A DNA stretch of 64,000 nt from Sycobia sp. Sy_11 (GCA_018907035.1 JACCIC010000022.1:467001-531000), one strand, 5' to 3'. Positions 29,538 to 41,987 are shown, counted from the first letter of the stretch. Notes: generated by a model not told the origin, from the letters alone. Translations and numbers: made by a program.

Positions 29538-30040
29538 ATAAAAAAACTGCGCTCCAAACATTCATGTCATTAAATCTTTGACATTTCCACGGCGCGACAT
29601 TTATCTGCTATATACAGGAGCAGTTCGGAAATCGAAAATTCCTTCCGTATTAAATTTCCATTCATCACGAAGCTCCGCGCCGAATAGTTCCGCGCCCGAC
29701 CGCGCAGACCGATATGCGTGGAGACACAGGACAGGCCTGATACCGCGGACGTGCCGACGAGTCCGGTCCAACGTATGCGCGTCGCTTCGAAAATAAAAAA
29801 AGATACGACTTCACGAAGGCATAATCGTTTCCACATTTTACTTTCCGTATCCAATTCTATTGATAGAATATAATATATCGACGGCAGTTGCGTTGCGAAT
29901 CTCGCCAGCATGGAGAGATTTTCTTATTTCGTATGGATGGAGGATGAATAAATAAAACACTGTAATTGAGACAATTAATTGTCAATTTTATTGGCAAGCC
30001 CGCGCCAATTCTATCAGAAGTTTCGAATTCGTAACTCGTC
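29536..30040. other. Small GC-rich block next to the 60 bp repeat
   Basis: 29630-29790 is CpG-rich and complex. A 113-codon minus-strand reading over 29570-29911 has no family match. Confidence 0.4.
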
Positions 30041-30385
30041 CTAGAATTCGTTCCGGTACACCTGAACATCGTATTTTATCGTCCTCGCGCGAAACTCTCC
30101 GTGAAAGTGGTTCGGTCTACCTGGACATCGTCTACCGCCGTCCTGATATATCTGGACGTAGTATTTTGCCGTCCTTGCGCGAAGCGTCCCGCTGACGACT
30201 TTGGAATGTTCCTCGGAATTGTATTTCACTATCCTAACACGAAACTCGCTGTGGAACTTGTCCTGATACATTTGAACATCGTATTTTATCGCTCTATAAC
30301 TCAACTTCCCGTAGAGGGGATCCCAGTACACTTGAACATCGTATACTAGTCCTGTACATACAATTGAATCGGGCTCCTATGCGTC
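30041..30385 (-). repeat. 60 bp-period tandem repeat with an open reading frame
   Basis: On the minus strand a stop-free stretch of about 115 codons (TAG just before it, TAG after ...YRNEF) is built of a diverged 20-residue unit beginning YDVQVYW, YDVQMYQ, YNSEEHS, YYVQIYQ and YDVQVYR, each preceded by a basic segment such as FRARTIK. Spacing is 20, 20, 20 and then 30 residues, so even the odd-length unit keeps the frame. The first Met in frame is at 30331. The encoded repeat is not one I recognise. It may be a worn minisatellite or part of a repetitive coding exon. Confidence 0.65.
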
Positions 30386-32270
30386 CGATTGAAACAACAT
30401 TGCAAGAAATGCGCTATTAAGATAAAATCATATGCAACGCAGTTTTAACGAAGCTTTAGATGAAATGTGTTGTCACGATATAGTATTGCATGGAATTTGG
30501 ATTGGAATTGAAATCAGATTGCTCGCAGTCTTAAAATAGCACAATTATATAAAAATCTTTTAAATTACATTTTACGGGAAATTTGTTTTTTTTTTTGTTC
30601 ATGGGATAGTACAAATAGGAACTATAGAGCTATAATTGCGGTTCATTTGTCATATTAGTCATATGCAATTCATACCAACCTTGCTATGTTAAAACTGGAC
30701 AATTGTTCTGCAAATGTATGCGTTTTCTCCTGTGCCTTCAAAGTGCTTATTTCGGAATTATAGAAGTAGAACGAAAAATAACCCATTAAAGAAATGAACA
30801 TAGAGAAATGCATAAAGGATAAAGGTAAACAAGGAAAGCCGATCAACACTACTTATTCCTGCTCCTTTGACATTTGAACAACCGCACAGAAAATCTACAT
30901 GTTAACAATAAAGTGAACAAATCACGGTTGGAATCTAAGCAATGTGGTTCTTCTATTACGACATGATGAAATAAACCGATTTAGTCTCAGATCAAAAAAT
31001 TTCTGACGTCGAAGTGGACTATCTACTATTTTAGAACAAAATATTTTTTCTATTAAAAAAACATGGATTCTTATCTTTTTATCTCTGCTCTATTCAATAC
31101 TGATGAAAAATTTCGAAAATAAATGTCATCTCATCTTACTTTCTAATGAAATTTAAATCCAAACAATAAAATCGACAATTTCTAATTGTTTTGCAATTTA
31201 TCCCCTTTTGTTAACGAAATAACATTTTTCGACCTTTCCAAAACCCGTTTTAAAGGTGTTTTCGGTATCGAAAAAATGCAATGTTGTATCGAAAAATCAT
31301 TTTTTATATTATATTAATTAAAGTAAAATAATTTAAATAAATTGATGCGAATATCCAAGCAATACATACAAACGTAATATCGGATGTAATTTAATACGTT
31401 TTATTTTAGACCTGATTATAGAATCTTATTTGTTTAAATTTTGGTATACATAAATTCAATTTGCCTTTCATAAGAATAAAGTTCTTTGTTTTGTGATTAT
31501 TATTCGTTCAAAGAGGCAACACTAACTTTAGAGATTCTAATGAAAGAAAAAAATGCGTAATTAGACAAAAAAGCCATTCTCGTGTTGCATTCGCTATCTT
31601 TTAATTTGGTATTCTGATATCAGAGGTGTGATCGGAACTTCAAAAATTTTTATTTATAATGCTTTACTGGTAGAATTATGAAAATGTAATTTCAGAAACA
31701 AGTTTTTTCCAACTGTAATTTATAAATTTTTTAAATATTATGCTTTCAGCTGTCATTTTGGGGTCTCGATCTTGAAAAAAATTTTTCAATGTACCATATT
31801 ATTTGTTAGATATCGGAAAAACTTGTGTAATAACTTTTCGATAGATAGTTTTTTGAGATTTTTTATTGGAATTTCTGAACGAAATTCAATAGAATAATTT
31901 CAAACATATAAGAGTCCATGATTTTCTAATTGAAATTTTTTTTTTGAAAATGTGCTGGACTAGTGAAATAAAAAATAGTCAATCTGGTGCTCACAGTTAA
32001 AAAAAACTTTTTTTCAATGCTACAAACTTCATTAATCTTGTATGCATCATCCGAATATGGAATTATTTTACTTAATATTAGAATTTCATAGAATATAATG
32101 CGACATTTTAATTATTCGAATCTTCTTGCAAAAACCTTCTCGGATTTTTCTGATTCTCAATATAAACCCTGCACGTATAAGCGAACTCTTTCATTTATTA
32201 CGTTTTGAAAAATCGGAAAACGACGGTAGACTTTACCACGGAGGGATACGAGATCGGTAAAAAAGTTTGT
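30386..32270. other. No gene seen; AT-rich
   Basis: Nothing recognised; 31640-32030 has the look of an old dispersed repeat, but no second copy is in the window. Confidence 0.55.
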
Positions 32271-32383
32271 ATCAACGTGGGTTGGTGCGTGTGTGCGCGC
32301 GCGCGCTGCAGAAGGGGGGAAATATAGAGGTAAAGATGCGTGTAGACGAAACGATCGAGGGGATGAGAAAAATCGTATAGAAC

Positions 32384-32424
<41 letters not shown>

Positions 32425-32600
32425 ACCGAGAGAGGGAAACAGGGACGGATTGGACGGGGTAACGAAACGAAAACTGCGCTGTGGCTCGAGTGGCAGGAGC
32501 AAAAATGTTGGAGCAGGAGTGGGTGAGCGAGGGAGTGAAAAAGCCATATAGGAGAAGGGTATTGGCTGCAAACCCGGTCCGTCAAATTTAGTTATCCAGA
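32271..32600. other. Purine-rich block with (GA)n
   Basis: (GA)n at 32384-32421 within a G- and A-rich plus strand. The Ser-Leu minus-strand reading is a shadow of it. Confidence 0.5.
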
Positions 32601-34535
32601 CGGCCTTTGTGCTCCGGAAAATATGCGCGAATATGGGTATTATGTATACATATATTTCGGTTCTAATCTCTCTCGCCGTAAGCTCGCTCGATCCTGCTTT
32701 TAGACCCCACCCCCCTCACCCTCTCCCTCTTTCTATCTCGCTTATATACCAACGTATTTGCCTATATATTATTCTTTACGGTCTAAATGAAAAATCCATC
32801 TTTCTATGCCACGCACTCGTATGCGCGCATATATGTTACTTTTTCTTTGAAATATTCCTTTTCATTGGTTTACTTATGTAAATCAATTCTAAATTAAGCT
32901 CTTTTTATCATTCGATGTTTTTTCCAGTACTTATGTCCCGGGGATTATCTGCGAAGAGTCTCCATAGATTGAGACACCATCTGCACTCGTTTCAATGAAA
33001 TTAAAAGGACGGAAACCATTCATATCTACCGATTCATATCTATACACATACCTGTTGTAACAATATAACTAATTATTTTGTTTGTTTTAATTGCGCTGCT
33101 CAAATAAGAATAAGCAATCGTCTAAACGACTTTTAATATTAGCGGCAGAACATATAGCACATTCCATTATTCTATACATATGTCTCAATTCATTAGCCAA
33201 TGCATATAGTTTGTATTATGTTACAAATCGAGAAAGGATTTTGATTTTATTTTGATTTCTGCTAGTTTTGTCAAATCACCTTGTTAAATTTTAGTTCAAA
33301 GTTTATGACACATCAGAGATATAGCTCATCAAATATTCCTTATTCTATTTTTGTATTAATTTCTTGAGTATAGTTTATACAATTTATTACGATAATATAT
33401 TATAATACAATATATTTTTTCAATAATATTTGTAGAGATCTTGTTTATCTTATGATTTAACAGATATTGGACGTTTTTTAATGAATTACAATGAATTATT
33501 ATGTTTTTCATAACTTTATTTCCTTCCTTAATTTTTCAAACTAAAAAGTCTGGTACTGTTTGTTCATTTATCCATGCTCGTGGATTTACAAAAATTTCTT
33601 CTTTAATTGAGGAGATTTCCATTTTGATATATCATTGATAATATGTTGATAGTTTGGGTATCTGTATATTAGCTAAGTAATAGAATTTTTTTATGTTATT
33701 TAAGTAATAGAGTTATTTTGTTCACAGAATATTTGTTGTACTTCCATGCGCTCTATTTTTGTCAGGGAAATTTTAGAAAAAGGATTGTTGAAATCTTCGA
33801 GTTCGCGCAATTTTAATTCATGGTGTTTATCAATATCTCTAGTGTAGAATAGATTTTACTTTTTAAAGTTAAGTTTCAACGCTTTATGTTGTGTAGCAAT
33901 TTGTTTGATCTAATGACCGAACGTTTATTCTGTTGGCTATAGTAGTTGAAATATCACTTGTCATTGTCAATATCAGCGAATTAAGATAAGTCATGACAAG
34001 GTTTGCTTATTGTTTGATTATTTCACTTGTAATACGTACCTTATTTATACTAATTTTTCTATAATCTATGTTTAGAAAATGTTCGGTGAGACACCCATCT
34101 ATTTTGAATGCGAAGCATTTTAAAATATCTGTGCCAGCAAGAACGAAAAGAATATTCTTATCGGACTTTACAAATTGCATTTTTCATAGTTGAGACAGGG
34201 GATGTTCGTTTAGCGCTTAAGCTATTTATAATTTTCTCGAGCTTATAATTAAATTCTTCGAAATGTACCTCAGATAAAATGATTCCTTTTTGAGGAGACT
34301 GTAAGCGTTTGACGATGCCTTATCAACTCTATAATTAAAAACCCATGCTTAGTTATTCCAGTGCCAAAATCTTTATTGGATAGATAAAGACATGTTCAAA
34401 TTTTGGGTAATTGAGATCTAACTATCGAAATTTTTTTTATCTTACTTACTCTGAGTAACGCTTACAAAGACGACTGCTTCTTTGAATGCAAAAATAGGAA
34501 TTTCTTGAAATTTTATTTGTAAAGAAAAAGGATCT
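32601..34535. other. No gene seen; AT-rich
   Basis: A short imperfect tandem (TAAGTAATAGA followed by T-rich sequence, twice) lies at 33675-33715. Confidence 0.5.
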
Positions 34536-34547
34536 GTCTCTCTCTTT

Positions 34548-34594
<47 letters not shown>
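34536..34594. repeat. (TC)n facing (GA)n
   Basis: A short TCTCTCTC run is followed by TTTC and then (GA)22, so the two can pair as a hairpin. Confidence 0.9.
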
Positions 34595-34596
<2 letters not shown>

Positions 34597-35957
34597 GTTA
34601 TCCCATTGTAGCGCTCGCGTACGCGCGTAAGGCTTGACGATCTCGGTCCTCGGCTACTTTGCATTCGTTGATCAACTTGGTCATAAGTGTTTGAACACAT
34701 CTGTTTGTACGCAGGAGCCTCTCGACCGATGCACTAAAAGCTTAAACTTGTTGCAAAATCCATTCTATTGAGGGAGTTTGAAGATGTGCAGAGTAAAGTA
34801 GGAAGTTATAAAATAGTTTCACGTTCTCTTACCCAATGCGCACGCAATTTATATAAAAACACTTGAAATATAATCTAATGGATCTTCTATAAAGATTGTT
34901 GCCTGGTTTCTTGGAACCTATTATATAAATTCTCTCATTTCACCTTCGAATTACTTTCAGTAATCAATTAAACTCTAGTTCATCGATAATTCGTTCATAG
35001 CTGTTTTATTCTAAGTACCATATTCTTTTCTCGATTTTCATTTTCATGGGGGAAAAGTTCTAATGACCCCTGAATATACAATTAATTCACGATTTGTTGA
35101 ATTTGCGAAAATTTTGATGTGCAATCATTTTGAATCATTAATTCGATATTTTTTCGTTTCAACTTTTCACGAAATATTTATATCGATATATTAATTTTTT
35201 CTTTAAGAGGAGAGAGGGGAGTTTTCAGTATTATTCTACTTACAAATATTCAGTTCAGCTACCTTGCTTTATTATATATTTCTCAATAGCAAAATGGTTT
35301 ATTATATAAATCAGTCGAGGTCGAAAACATTCTAATAAACAGCATGACAAAGATCAAATATTTGGAAATTCTTTGTACTCGCATTACCAAATTAAAGCTT
35401 GGCACATTTCACTTTACAGTAATAGAGCTCATTAGAGTAACAAAAGCAACGTAAAAAATTATTCCTGTTATTTTAATACATTTTTTATGAAGAATACATT
35501 GTATGTATGATGTAATCTATTTTGATTGGTTCGACCAAACCTCTAAAAGTAACTTTATTAGCTTAAATTGAAAAAACAATCTTACAATTCAATAAATTAA
35601 GAAAATAACACTAAAAAAATATTTACAGAGCTAGGAAACCAATTGAAAAAAAAATTAATATAAAATTTTTGGTGTATAATATTTTCTTACTTTTATAATA
35701 TATTCCCGTAAATATATTTAATCCTATCTGATTGAATTGTACATAATTATTAGATTATCATCTGAGTTGATGTCGTATAATTTGTACGATGTATCATACA
35801 TTACATATATTTATTATATCATTTAACTTTTTCTATATTTATGGAAAAATTAGTTATTTTTGTCATTCACGCAACAGTAACGCTCCATATGCATTTGAAA
35901 ATGCAACCATCGAGAACTTTTTCCTCATTTCACATATACGTGTTTCCTTCTTTGCGC

Positions 35958-35961
<4 letters not shown>
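34595..35961. other. No gene seen; AT-rich
   Basis: No feature recognised. Confidence 0.6.

Positions 35962-36016
<55 letters not shown>
35962..36016. repeat. (TA)n microsatellite
   Basis: About 27 units at the left edge of a GC-rich island. Confidence 0.97.
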
Positions 36017-36018
<2 letters not shown>

Positions 36019-36900
36019 TTCAATGAGCAAGAAAGTTGAGAGAAGTAGAGCGGGTGGAAAAAGTCCCGGCGGAGACTGTCGAGAGCACACGAGTGCATAA
36101 ATTCCACTCGGCGTAAAATATTCCAGTGTAATGCGCTCGATGTGCGCGCGCGCGTTTGCTACCTCCCGAGTTTTACGACGACGCCCTCTCCTTCCCTCCC
36201 GCTCACTCCGCCCGCCTACCCTCCTCGCTCTTTTCTATTCTCTCCCGGTTCCTTTCTTCTCTATCCACTTCCAGCCTCGCCCGCCTCGCCCTTCGGTCCC
36301 CACCCCCATCCAAAGCCCTCAGCCGATCCCGTCGTCTCTACACGATGATGCCGATCGAAACTGCCTAGCTAAGCAGACGGCCCTCTAGCAGGATATCGGT
36401 CGGGAAACTAATACGTATATACGCGTGTATATATATCGTAATGTTTCACTTCGCTCGGCGCGCAGCCACGATGTGCGCGCGGAAAAGGCTCCGCGCGTCA
36501 GGGATGGCGGAGTGGGCGGGCGGGAGGGAGGGGAGTCGCCCGGGAATGGCGAGCTCTTTCGGCACTCCGCGGTTTTAACGCCATATTATTTATACACACA
36601 CACACACACACACAGAGGAAATATATCGATGAGGCATGCGCGGGAATGAGCACGGGGAATGACGCTCGCGATAAATCTCTCGCGTTGGGCTTCTCCGAGC
36701 AATCGAACTCTTTATCAGAGCGCGTGATTTATTATATAATATAGTGCCACGAGCGTCTATGGCCGCGAGGCTTCCCGTACCGACGCGTCGGCAACCTTTG
36801 CCAGCCGTACAATACTGTACCCGATGCGATGTGCGGCCGACTTTCTTCGCATGACGAAGCATGGCGTAATAAGGGCTAGTGCGTAATTCGAGCTTCATGG
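36017..36900. other. GC-rich island
   Basis: CpG-rich complex DNA with (CA)10 at 36594-36614; no exon supported. Confidence 0.5.
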
Positions 36901-37735
36901 GGAAAATGTAGAGTAGATCAAGTGCTAGTGGAGGAAAAGCAAGTTGAAAAATGAAATATGTTCAGGTTGGAGAAACGTCTGCAAGCCCCTAGAAATCGCA
37001 TTGACTACTCATAAAACTTCGAAGCAAAAGACAGGACTCATATTATCATGCAACAAGGAACCCAGCAGATTTAGTAAGTGTAAAGATAAAAAGATATATG
37101 TGAAGATCTTGGTGTTGAAGCCAATTTAACTTTTATTCCGCATGTTGTATGACCAAAAAGATTATATTTTGTATCGACGAGTATTGTAGAAACAATAAAT
37201 ATATAGGAATTTAAATCTCACATTCTCTCCAATGTAAATTTCTCTGTTTTAAAAATAATGATCTGAAATCGAAACTAATTATTTACTCCTCTTCTCTACA
37301 CACTTTATTTTAATCTATTTAGCAGATCATACACAGGTTATTTTGCTCCAAGCAGTCTTAAGATGAAAAAAGAGCACCTATAGTGCTGCAATCAATGCAA
37401 TGCTTGAACTCGATATTCTAGACATTAAGATTTTGAAGGCCGCTTCCCGATGCATTCCCAGTGCACCGGCCGAAGGGTTTACAGCGAAAATTCGAAGAAA
37501 ATTGAAAATGCACATGATAGTATTTACAAAAAATTCTTAGATGTTTTCTTCTTGAACTCTCTTATGATCCTTTAGAACCTTTGCTTTAAACAAAGATATA
37601 CTTTCTTACTACTTTTTTTACCTAATCAAAGAAGCGACGACCAGCCATCGAACTTCATAAAAGACGACATTCATGAAAGAGAAAATAATTCATCAGATTC
37701 TCTCCCCCCCTCTCTTTCTCCCTCCCTCCCTCCGG

Positions 37736-37771
<36 letters not shown>

Positions 37772-38429
37772 CAATATAAGTACTACAATATAAGTCGGAC
37801 AGACCCGTCAATATTTTCAAATAAATTTCGTTGTTTACTCGTCACTTATTCCCCTCGCCCATACCCAACCACCGGAAAGAACAAAACTGCACTTTATGAA
37901 GAGCCGAACAATTTATTATCAATTTACGTCGACGGTTGAAGGCAATATTTCACACTACCCAGTCAAAAGTACCGAAGAAATTCATAGCTCGACGAAACTG
38001 CGAAGGGAAGAGTTAGCGAGTGAAAGAGAGAAGGGCGAAGGATTCTCCCTCGTGCGGAAGGAAAATGCAAGGGCAAAAGGAGAAATTAAGTCTGGCCACT
38101 TGCCAGAAAATCGGCCAGCCACGAGCCGATTATTTTTTCATGTCCACATTGAATTAGGTAGAATGAGTATAGCTTATCATAAACCTCAAAAAAATTATAT
38201 GATTCATACTTGATCCATACAAAGGGCGAAGAGGCGACTACAACTTATTCCCTTCATTGACTTTTACTCTTTAATTAAAGTATTTTTCGAAAATTTGTGT
38301 GATTAAATTATATGGGTTTCAGAATTATTTATTTCGTATTTATTATATATTATTGTTATAATCTTTACGTGTACCTGCGTGTTTTTTCCTTTTATTTTTA
38401 AATGGGGGTCTAATTTTTTTTTTTAATAA
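36901..38429. other. No gene seen; mixed DNA with (CT)15
   Basis: (CT)15 at 37738-37768, otherwise AT-rich. Confidence 0.55.
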
Positions 38430-38705
38430 ATAAATTAATAAATATTTCTATTGGTCTTACAGTCCAATTAAATAAATTAAAATTAATACATAATAATATC
38501 AATATATATTTATATCAATATTAATACATACAAATATATAATTAATTGAAAATTATAATGACTGTGAGACTGTCCTTGTTCAAAATCACTCCCCTAGACT
38601 AATCTGAAACACAAATATATTAGTTGAAAAAATTCTTAATTAGTAAAGTGCAATCTGACTGTCCCCACAACTTTTACCTAATTGAAGATTGACTAAGCTT
38701 GTCCC
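38430..38705 (-). repeat. Left inverted terminal repeat of the Penelope-like element
   Basis: Its reverse complement matches 39700-40010. Shared blocks in order are GGGGACAGTCAGATTGCAC, ACTAATATATTT, AGATTAGTCTA, CAGTCTCACAGTCATTATAA and TGTATTAATTTTAATTTATT. The outer limit near 38430 is where similarity fades into T-rich sequence. Confidence 0.85.
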
Positions 38706-38739
38706 TGAAATGGTTAATGTACAATGGTGATTTTTTAAA

Positions 38740-39103
38740 ATGGTGGATGCTTTTAATTCTGTACAAAACAGAATTAAATTTACAAAGGAAATTGATGTTA
38801 ATAATCAGTCGAGTTTTTTGGACATCAATGCCATTAGATATAATAATAATAAAGTGCAGCTTAAGTGGTATATAAAACCTACTTGGTCAGGTAGGTTTTT
38901 AGATTTTCATTCACACCACCACAGAATAATTTGCAGATAGTAAGAGAAACCTTTATTAATAAAGGATATCCAATTGAATGTATTAATAAATTCATTGCAG
39001 AAAGATTGTTTGACATTTATAATACCGAAAATAGACATAATTTAAAAATTGATGTTAATAAGGGCAAAATTATTGTTTTACCATATGTTAGAGGATTGTC
39101 GTA
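38740..39103 (+). pseudogene. Penelope-like reverse transcriptase, C-terminal part (broken)
   Basis: The first frame (38740-38937) has the pattern of Penelope RT C-termini: IKFTKEIDVNN, then FLDINAIRYN, WYIKPTWSGRFLDFHSHH. The frame shifts at about 38933 and continues as QIVRETFINKGYP, then KIIVLPYVRGLS, ending in TAA near 39103. FLD, KPT-SGR-L-HS-H and LPY-RGLS are diagnostic of this family. The catalytic palm motifs are absent because the element is truncated. It cannot encode an active enzyme. Confidence 0.88.
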
Positions 39104-39186
39104 AAGAATAAAAATAAATTTTCGAAAATATAACATTTAAATATTCTTTAAAAATAGTAATAATTTAAGTAAATATTTAATAATTA

Positions 39187-39535
39187 AAAGGATAAGGATG
39201 ATCTATGTTTAAAATCTGGAGTTATTTACAAAATTAATTGTATGGAATGTAATAAATAGTACATTGGGCAAACAAGTAGATATTTAACAAAGACAATTTA
39301 TGAACATAAATATAGTTTCCGTATTTCACATATTACTTCTGGTTTAATAGAACATTGTTTGAAGTTTTTACATTCTTTTGATTTTGTGAATGTGGATATT
39401 TTGGAACATGATATTAGTAATAAATATCAAAGGGAGAGTCTTGAAAGTATTTCCAGTTCAAAGAATCGAAATAATGTGAATTTAATATTAAAGTCAAGTA
39501 AATTAGATAACATTTATCATTCTTTATTAAATTGA
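39187..39535 (+). pseudogene. Penelope-like GIY-YIG endonuclease domain (broken)
   Basis: The frame reads KDKDDLCLKSGVIYKINC, a C-x-x-C pair (CMEC), an in-frame TAG at 39257-39259, then YIGQTSRYL, TIYEHKYS, SGLIEHCLKFLHSFDF, NVDILEHD, RESLESIS, and KLDNIYHSLLN with TGA at 39533-39535. This is the order expected for the endonuclease of EN+ Penelope-like elements: the IYKI/YIG core, EH after it, the A(L)xEH-like motif, and a late catalytic-type Glu. The stop lies between the two halves of the GIY-YIG signature, so the domain is inactive as it stands. Confidence 0.88.
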
Positions 39536-39650
39536 TTGGTTTTGAACATTTTGTGTGGAGAGGGGATTGTATATTCAAATTACTAAATTTTTTTAGTGTA
39601 GTGGGGATGGGGTATATATAAATTAGAATATTAATATAAGGTTTAATTGA

Positions 39651-39720
39651 GTCCCTGACGACGAGCCGTAGCGAGCTAGAAACGTTGAAAAAAAGAAAAA
39701 AGGACAACCTTAGTCAGTCT
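39651..39720 (+). ncRNA. hammerhead-ribozyme-like core, probably decayed
   Basis: CTGACGA (39655-39661) fits the hammerhead CUGANGA box and GAAA (39679-39682) fits the second box. Between them GAGCCGTAGCGAGCT looks like a worn stem-loop (AGC with GCT). GTCC before the first box can pair with GGAC at about 39701, and GTTG with CAAC just inside. Penelope-like elements are known to carry minimal hammerhead motifs, so the location fits. Stem II is poor, so activity is doubtful. Confidence 0.4.
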
Positions 39721-40010
39721 TCAATTGAAGAAAGGTGATGGGGACAGTCAGATTGCACTTTACTAATAAAAAATTTTTTTCAGCTAATATATTTTTATTT
39801 GAGATTAGTCTATGGGGGTGATTTTAAACAAGGATAGTCTCACAGTCATTATAATATTCCATTAATTATATATTTGTATGTATTAATATTGATATAAATA
39901 TATCTTGATATTATTGATATTGATATAAATATATCTTGATATTATTATGTATTAATTTTAATTTATTTAATTGCACTGTAATACCAATATAAATATTTAT
40001 TAATTTATCT
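39700..40010 (+). repeat. Right inverted terminal repeat of the Penelope-like element
   Basis: This is the counterpart of the left arm. It is longer because of an internal 31 bp tandem duplication: the segment starting at 39888 is repeated from 39919, identical for at least 25 bp. The left arm has one copy. Confidence 0.85.
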
Positions 40011-41577
40011 AAATACAGTCGATATAAGCACAATTAAAGTATTAAACAAACAAAAACATATTTTTCGTTCATTTATTAAGTTTGAATAAAAGAAATGCAC
40101 CAATTAAGACATTTTATGATAATATCTATTAATATTATCACATAGACTCGATTCGTTAGTGCTTTAGCTTTAAAATAAAGCGAAAAAACGTATTAGATCT
40201 AGAAATTAGTGTTGAATTGACGCGATCTCGAATGAATTAATTTTACTGGCATCTCATAATATAGTAATATATGGAGTATCGATAATATAGAGTAAACATT
40301 CTCAATAGAAAAAAAAGGTTTTCTAATATATATCCTAATATTTTATTATTGCAATTAAAAATCTAATATTAAATATATTAATATATAATTATAAAAGTAT
40401 GAAAATTCAAAATAAAATCTGCCATAATATAAGCCTTTTTTCGAAAACGAACCAGATATGCGGAAGTTAGGATTTTTCCTTGATTATTTCATGCTGATCA
40501 TTCCATGATCAGTGAACACTTTATGATTATTCGATTTAGAGGATTTTTAAAAATATTTGTTAAATAACAAACTTTTAAAGATTATTTACACGAAATTTTA
40601 ACAAATAATAAAATAAATTTTTTTTGAAAGTTAAACAATTTCATCAAAATTTATACACTAATTATTGGGTCACTAATTATTAATCCTAGGTCCGACTAAA
40701 AAATTCAGATCGCTGAGCTAATATAGCAAACTGACTTTTCGAAATTCAACCAATGTGCATCAAATCAAAACCAATCATTGTATACGGTGTTTTTCGATTC
40801 GCTGACGAGTTTGAAATCAGCGGATTTAATAAATTCCCAAATTCAAAATAACAACCTATGACGATGAACGAAATTATTCTTAATCACTTCTTTTTGACAA
40901 AACTAGAAATGGAGGGTTTTTAGGCATCTTAGAGAACTCTATAATGATCTCGCATTTCGACTCAGTGGTCATGGTATGGTAACCATGGAATAGTCAGGGA
41001 AATATTCGAAATATCGTATTATTCGCTTATCTGCAAAATTCAGACAAATGCAAATTTTTAACCTGCTTGTTAATAAGTATTATATAGACAGTACGAATTA
41101 ATCATGAAAAATGTGATACAGATCGATAAAATTAATCATGAAAAATGTGATACAGTCTTGAGAATTTATTTGTATTCAAAACTATTAATTAAAATAATAA
41201 AAAATATTATTTAGCATTTATCATATATGGAAGGTGCTTTTCTTACTGGACTTTACTAACTTTGAATGTATCTTTTATAATATGTTATAGGAACGTTAGT
41301 GAAAATAAAATTTAATTTCAGTATTAAAGAAAAGAGAAACTTGTCTATTCTGCGAACAATGGTGAAAGCCTTGACTGTACAAAGGAAGTTTGCCACCCTC
41401 GTTCGAAGCACTCAGGTTCGCTCAATAGATGTGATGAGGTAGTTCTACCCTTAGTCTATGTATCTAAGTGGGATTTTTTTATCTCACCACCGGCAGGTCA
41501 GGGAGAAACGAGCAATGGAGCAATGGAGGGGCACGGCGTGAGCGATATAAAAATCGTCGTTGACGGCGCATTACTGC
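40011..41577. other. No gene seen; AT-rich
   Basis: Contains the inverted repeat CTGATCA-TTCCA-TGATCAG (40494-40512) and the 26 bp direct repeat at 41096-41155. Confidence 0.55.
41096..41155. repeat. Perfect 26 bp direct repeat
   Basis: 41096-41121 and 41130-41155 are identical and separated by 8 bp. Confidence 0.95.
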
Positions 41578-41592
41578 TATACGTGTATGTAC

Positions 41593-41683
<91 letters not shown>
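41578..41683. repeat. Two (TA)n arrays joined by GTACGTGT, 106 bp alternating
   Basis: The tract keeps purine-pyrimidine alternation through its ACGT and GTAC joints. Confidence 0.96.
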
Positions 41684-41686
<3 letters not shown>

Positions 41687-41916
41687 TCGGTTCGGTAAAG
41701 TCGAGATTATTTTCTCGCGAGGAATAGCGCATCGGCGTCGAGATGCCCCGTTAATTTGGGACAGGGGGAGAGGGAGGGTTCGACGGCTCTGTCTGCCTCG
41801 CTTATAGAAATAATTGCACGGTGTCAACGTCAGCCTCTATATACCGACTCGTTATACGATCGCGTGGGTTTTTGACCTCTCCTTCTGAGCCCCCGCCACC
41901 TCTCGTCTTCTCCTTT

Positions 41917-41918
<2 letters not shown>

Positions 41919-41966
<48 letters not shown>

Positions 41967-41987
41967 CATACACACACACATATATAC

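Larger units (their letters stand above)
38430..40010 (+). mobile_element. Penelope-like retroelement, 5'-truncated and decayed, with inverted terminal repeats
   Basis: A plus-strand remnant holds the end of the reverse transcriptase and a GIY-YIG endonuclease, bracketed by two long copies of one sequence in opposite orientation (38430-38705 and 39700-40010). Direct or inverted long terminal repeats are characteristic of Penelope-like elements. The catalytic core of the RT, which should precede 38740, is missing; only about 35 bp separate the left arm from the first RT codons. Stops and frameshifts show it is dead. The arms still match closely by eye, so the insertion is not very old, or the arms have been homogenised. 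Confidence 0.9.

Noticed and set aside
41435..41443. let-7-like TGAGGTAGT
   Set aside because: Only the first nine bases match; the following bases differ and no precursor fold with the right arm is present.
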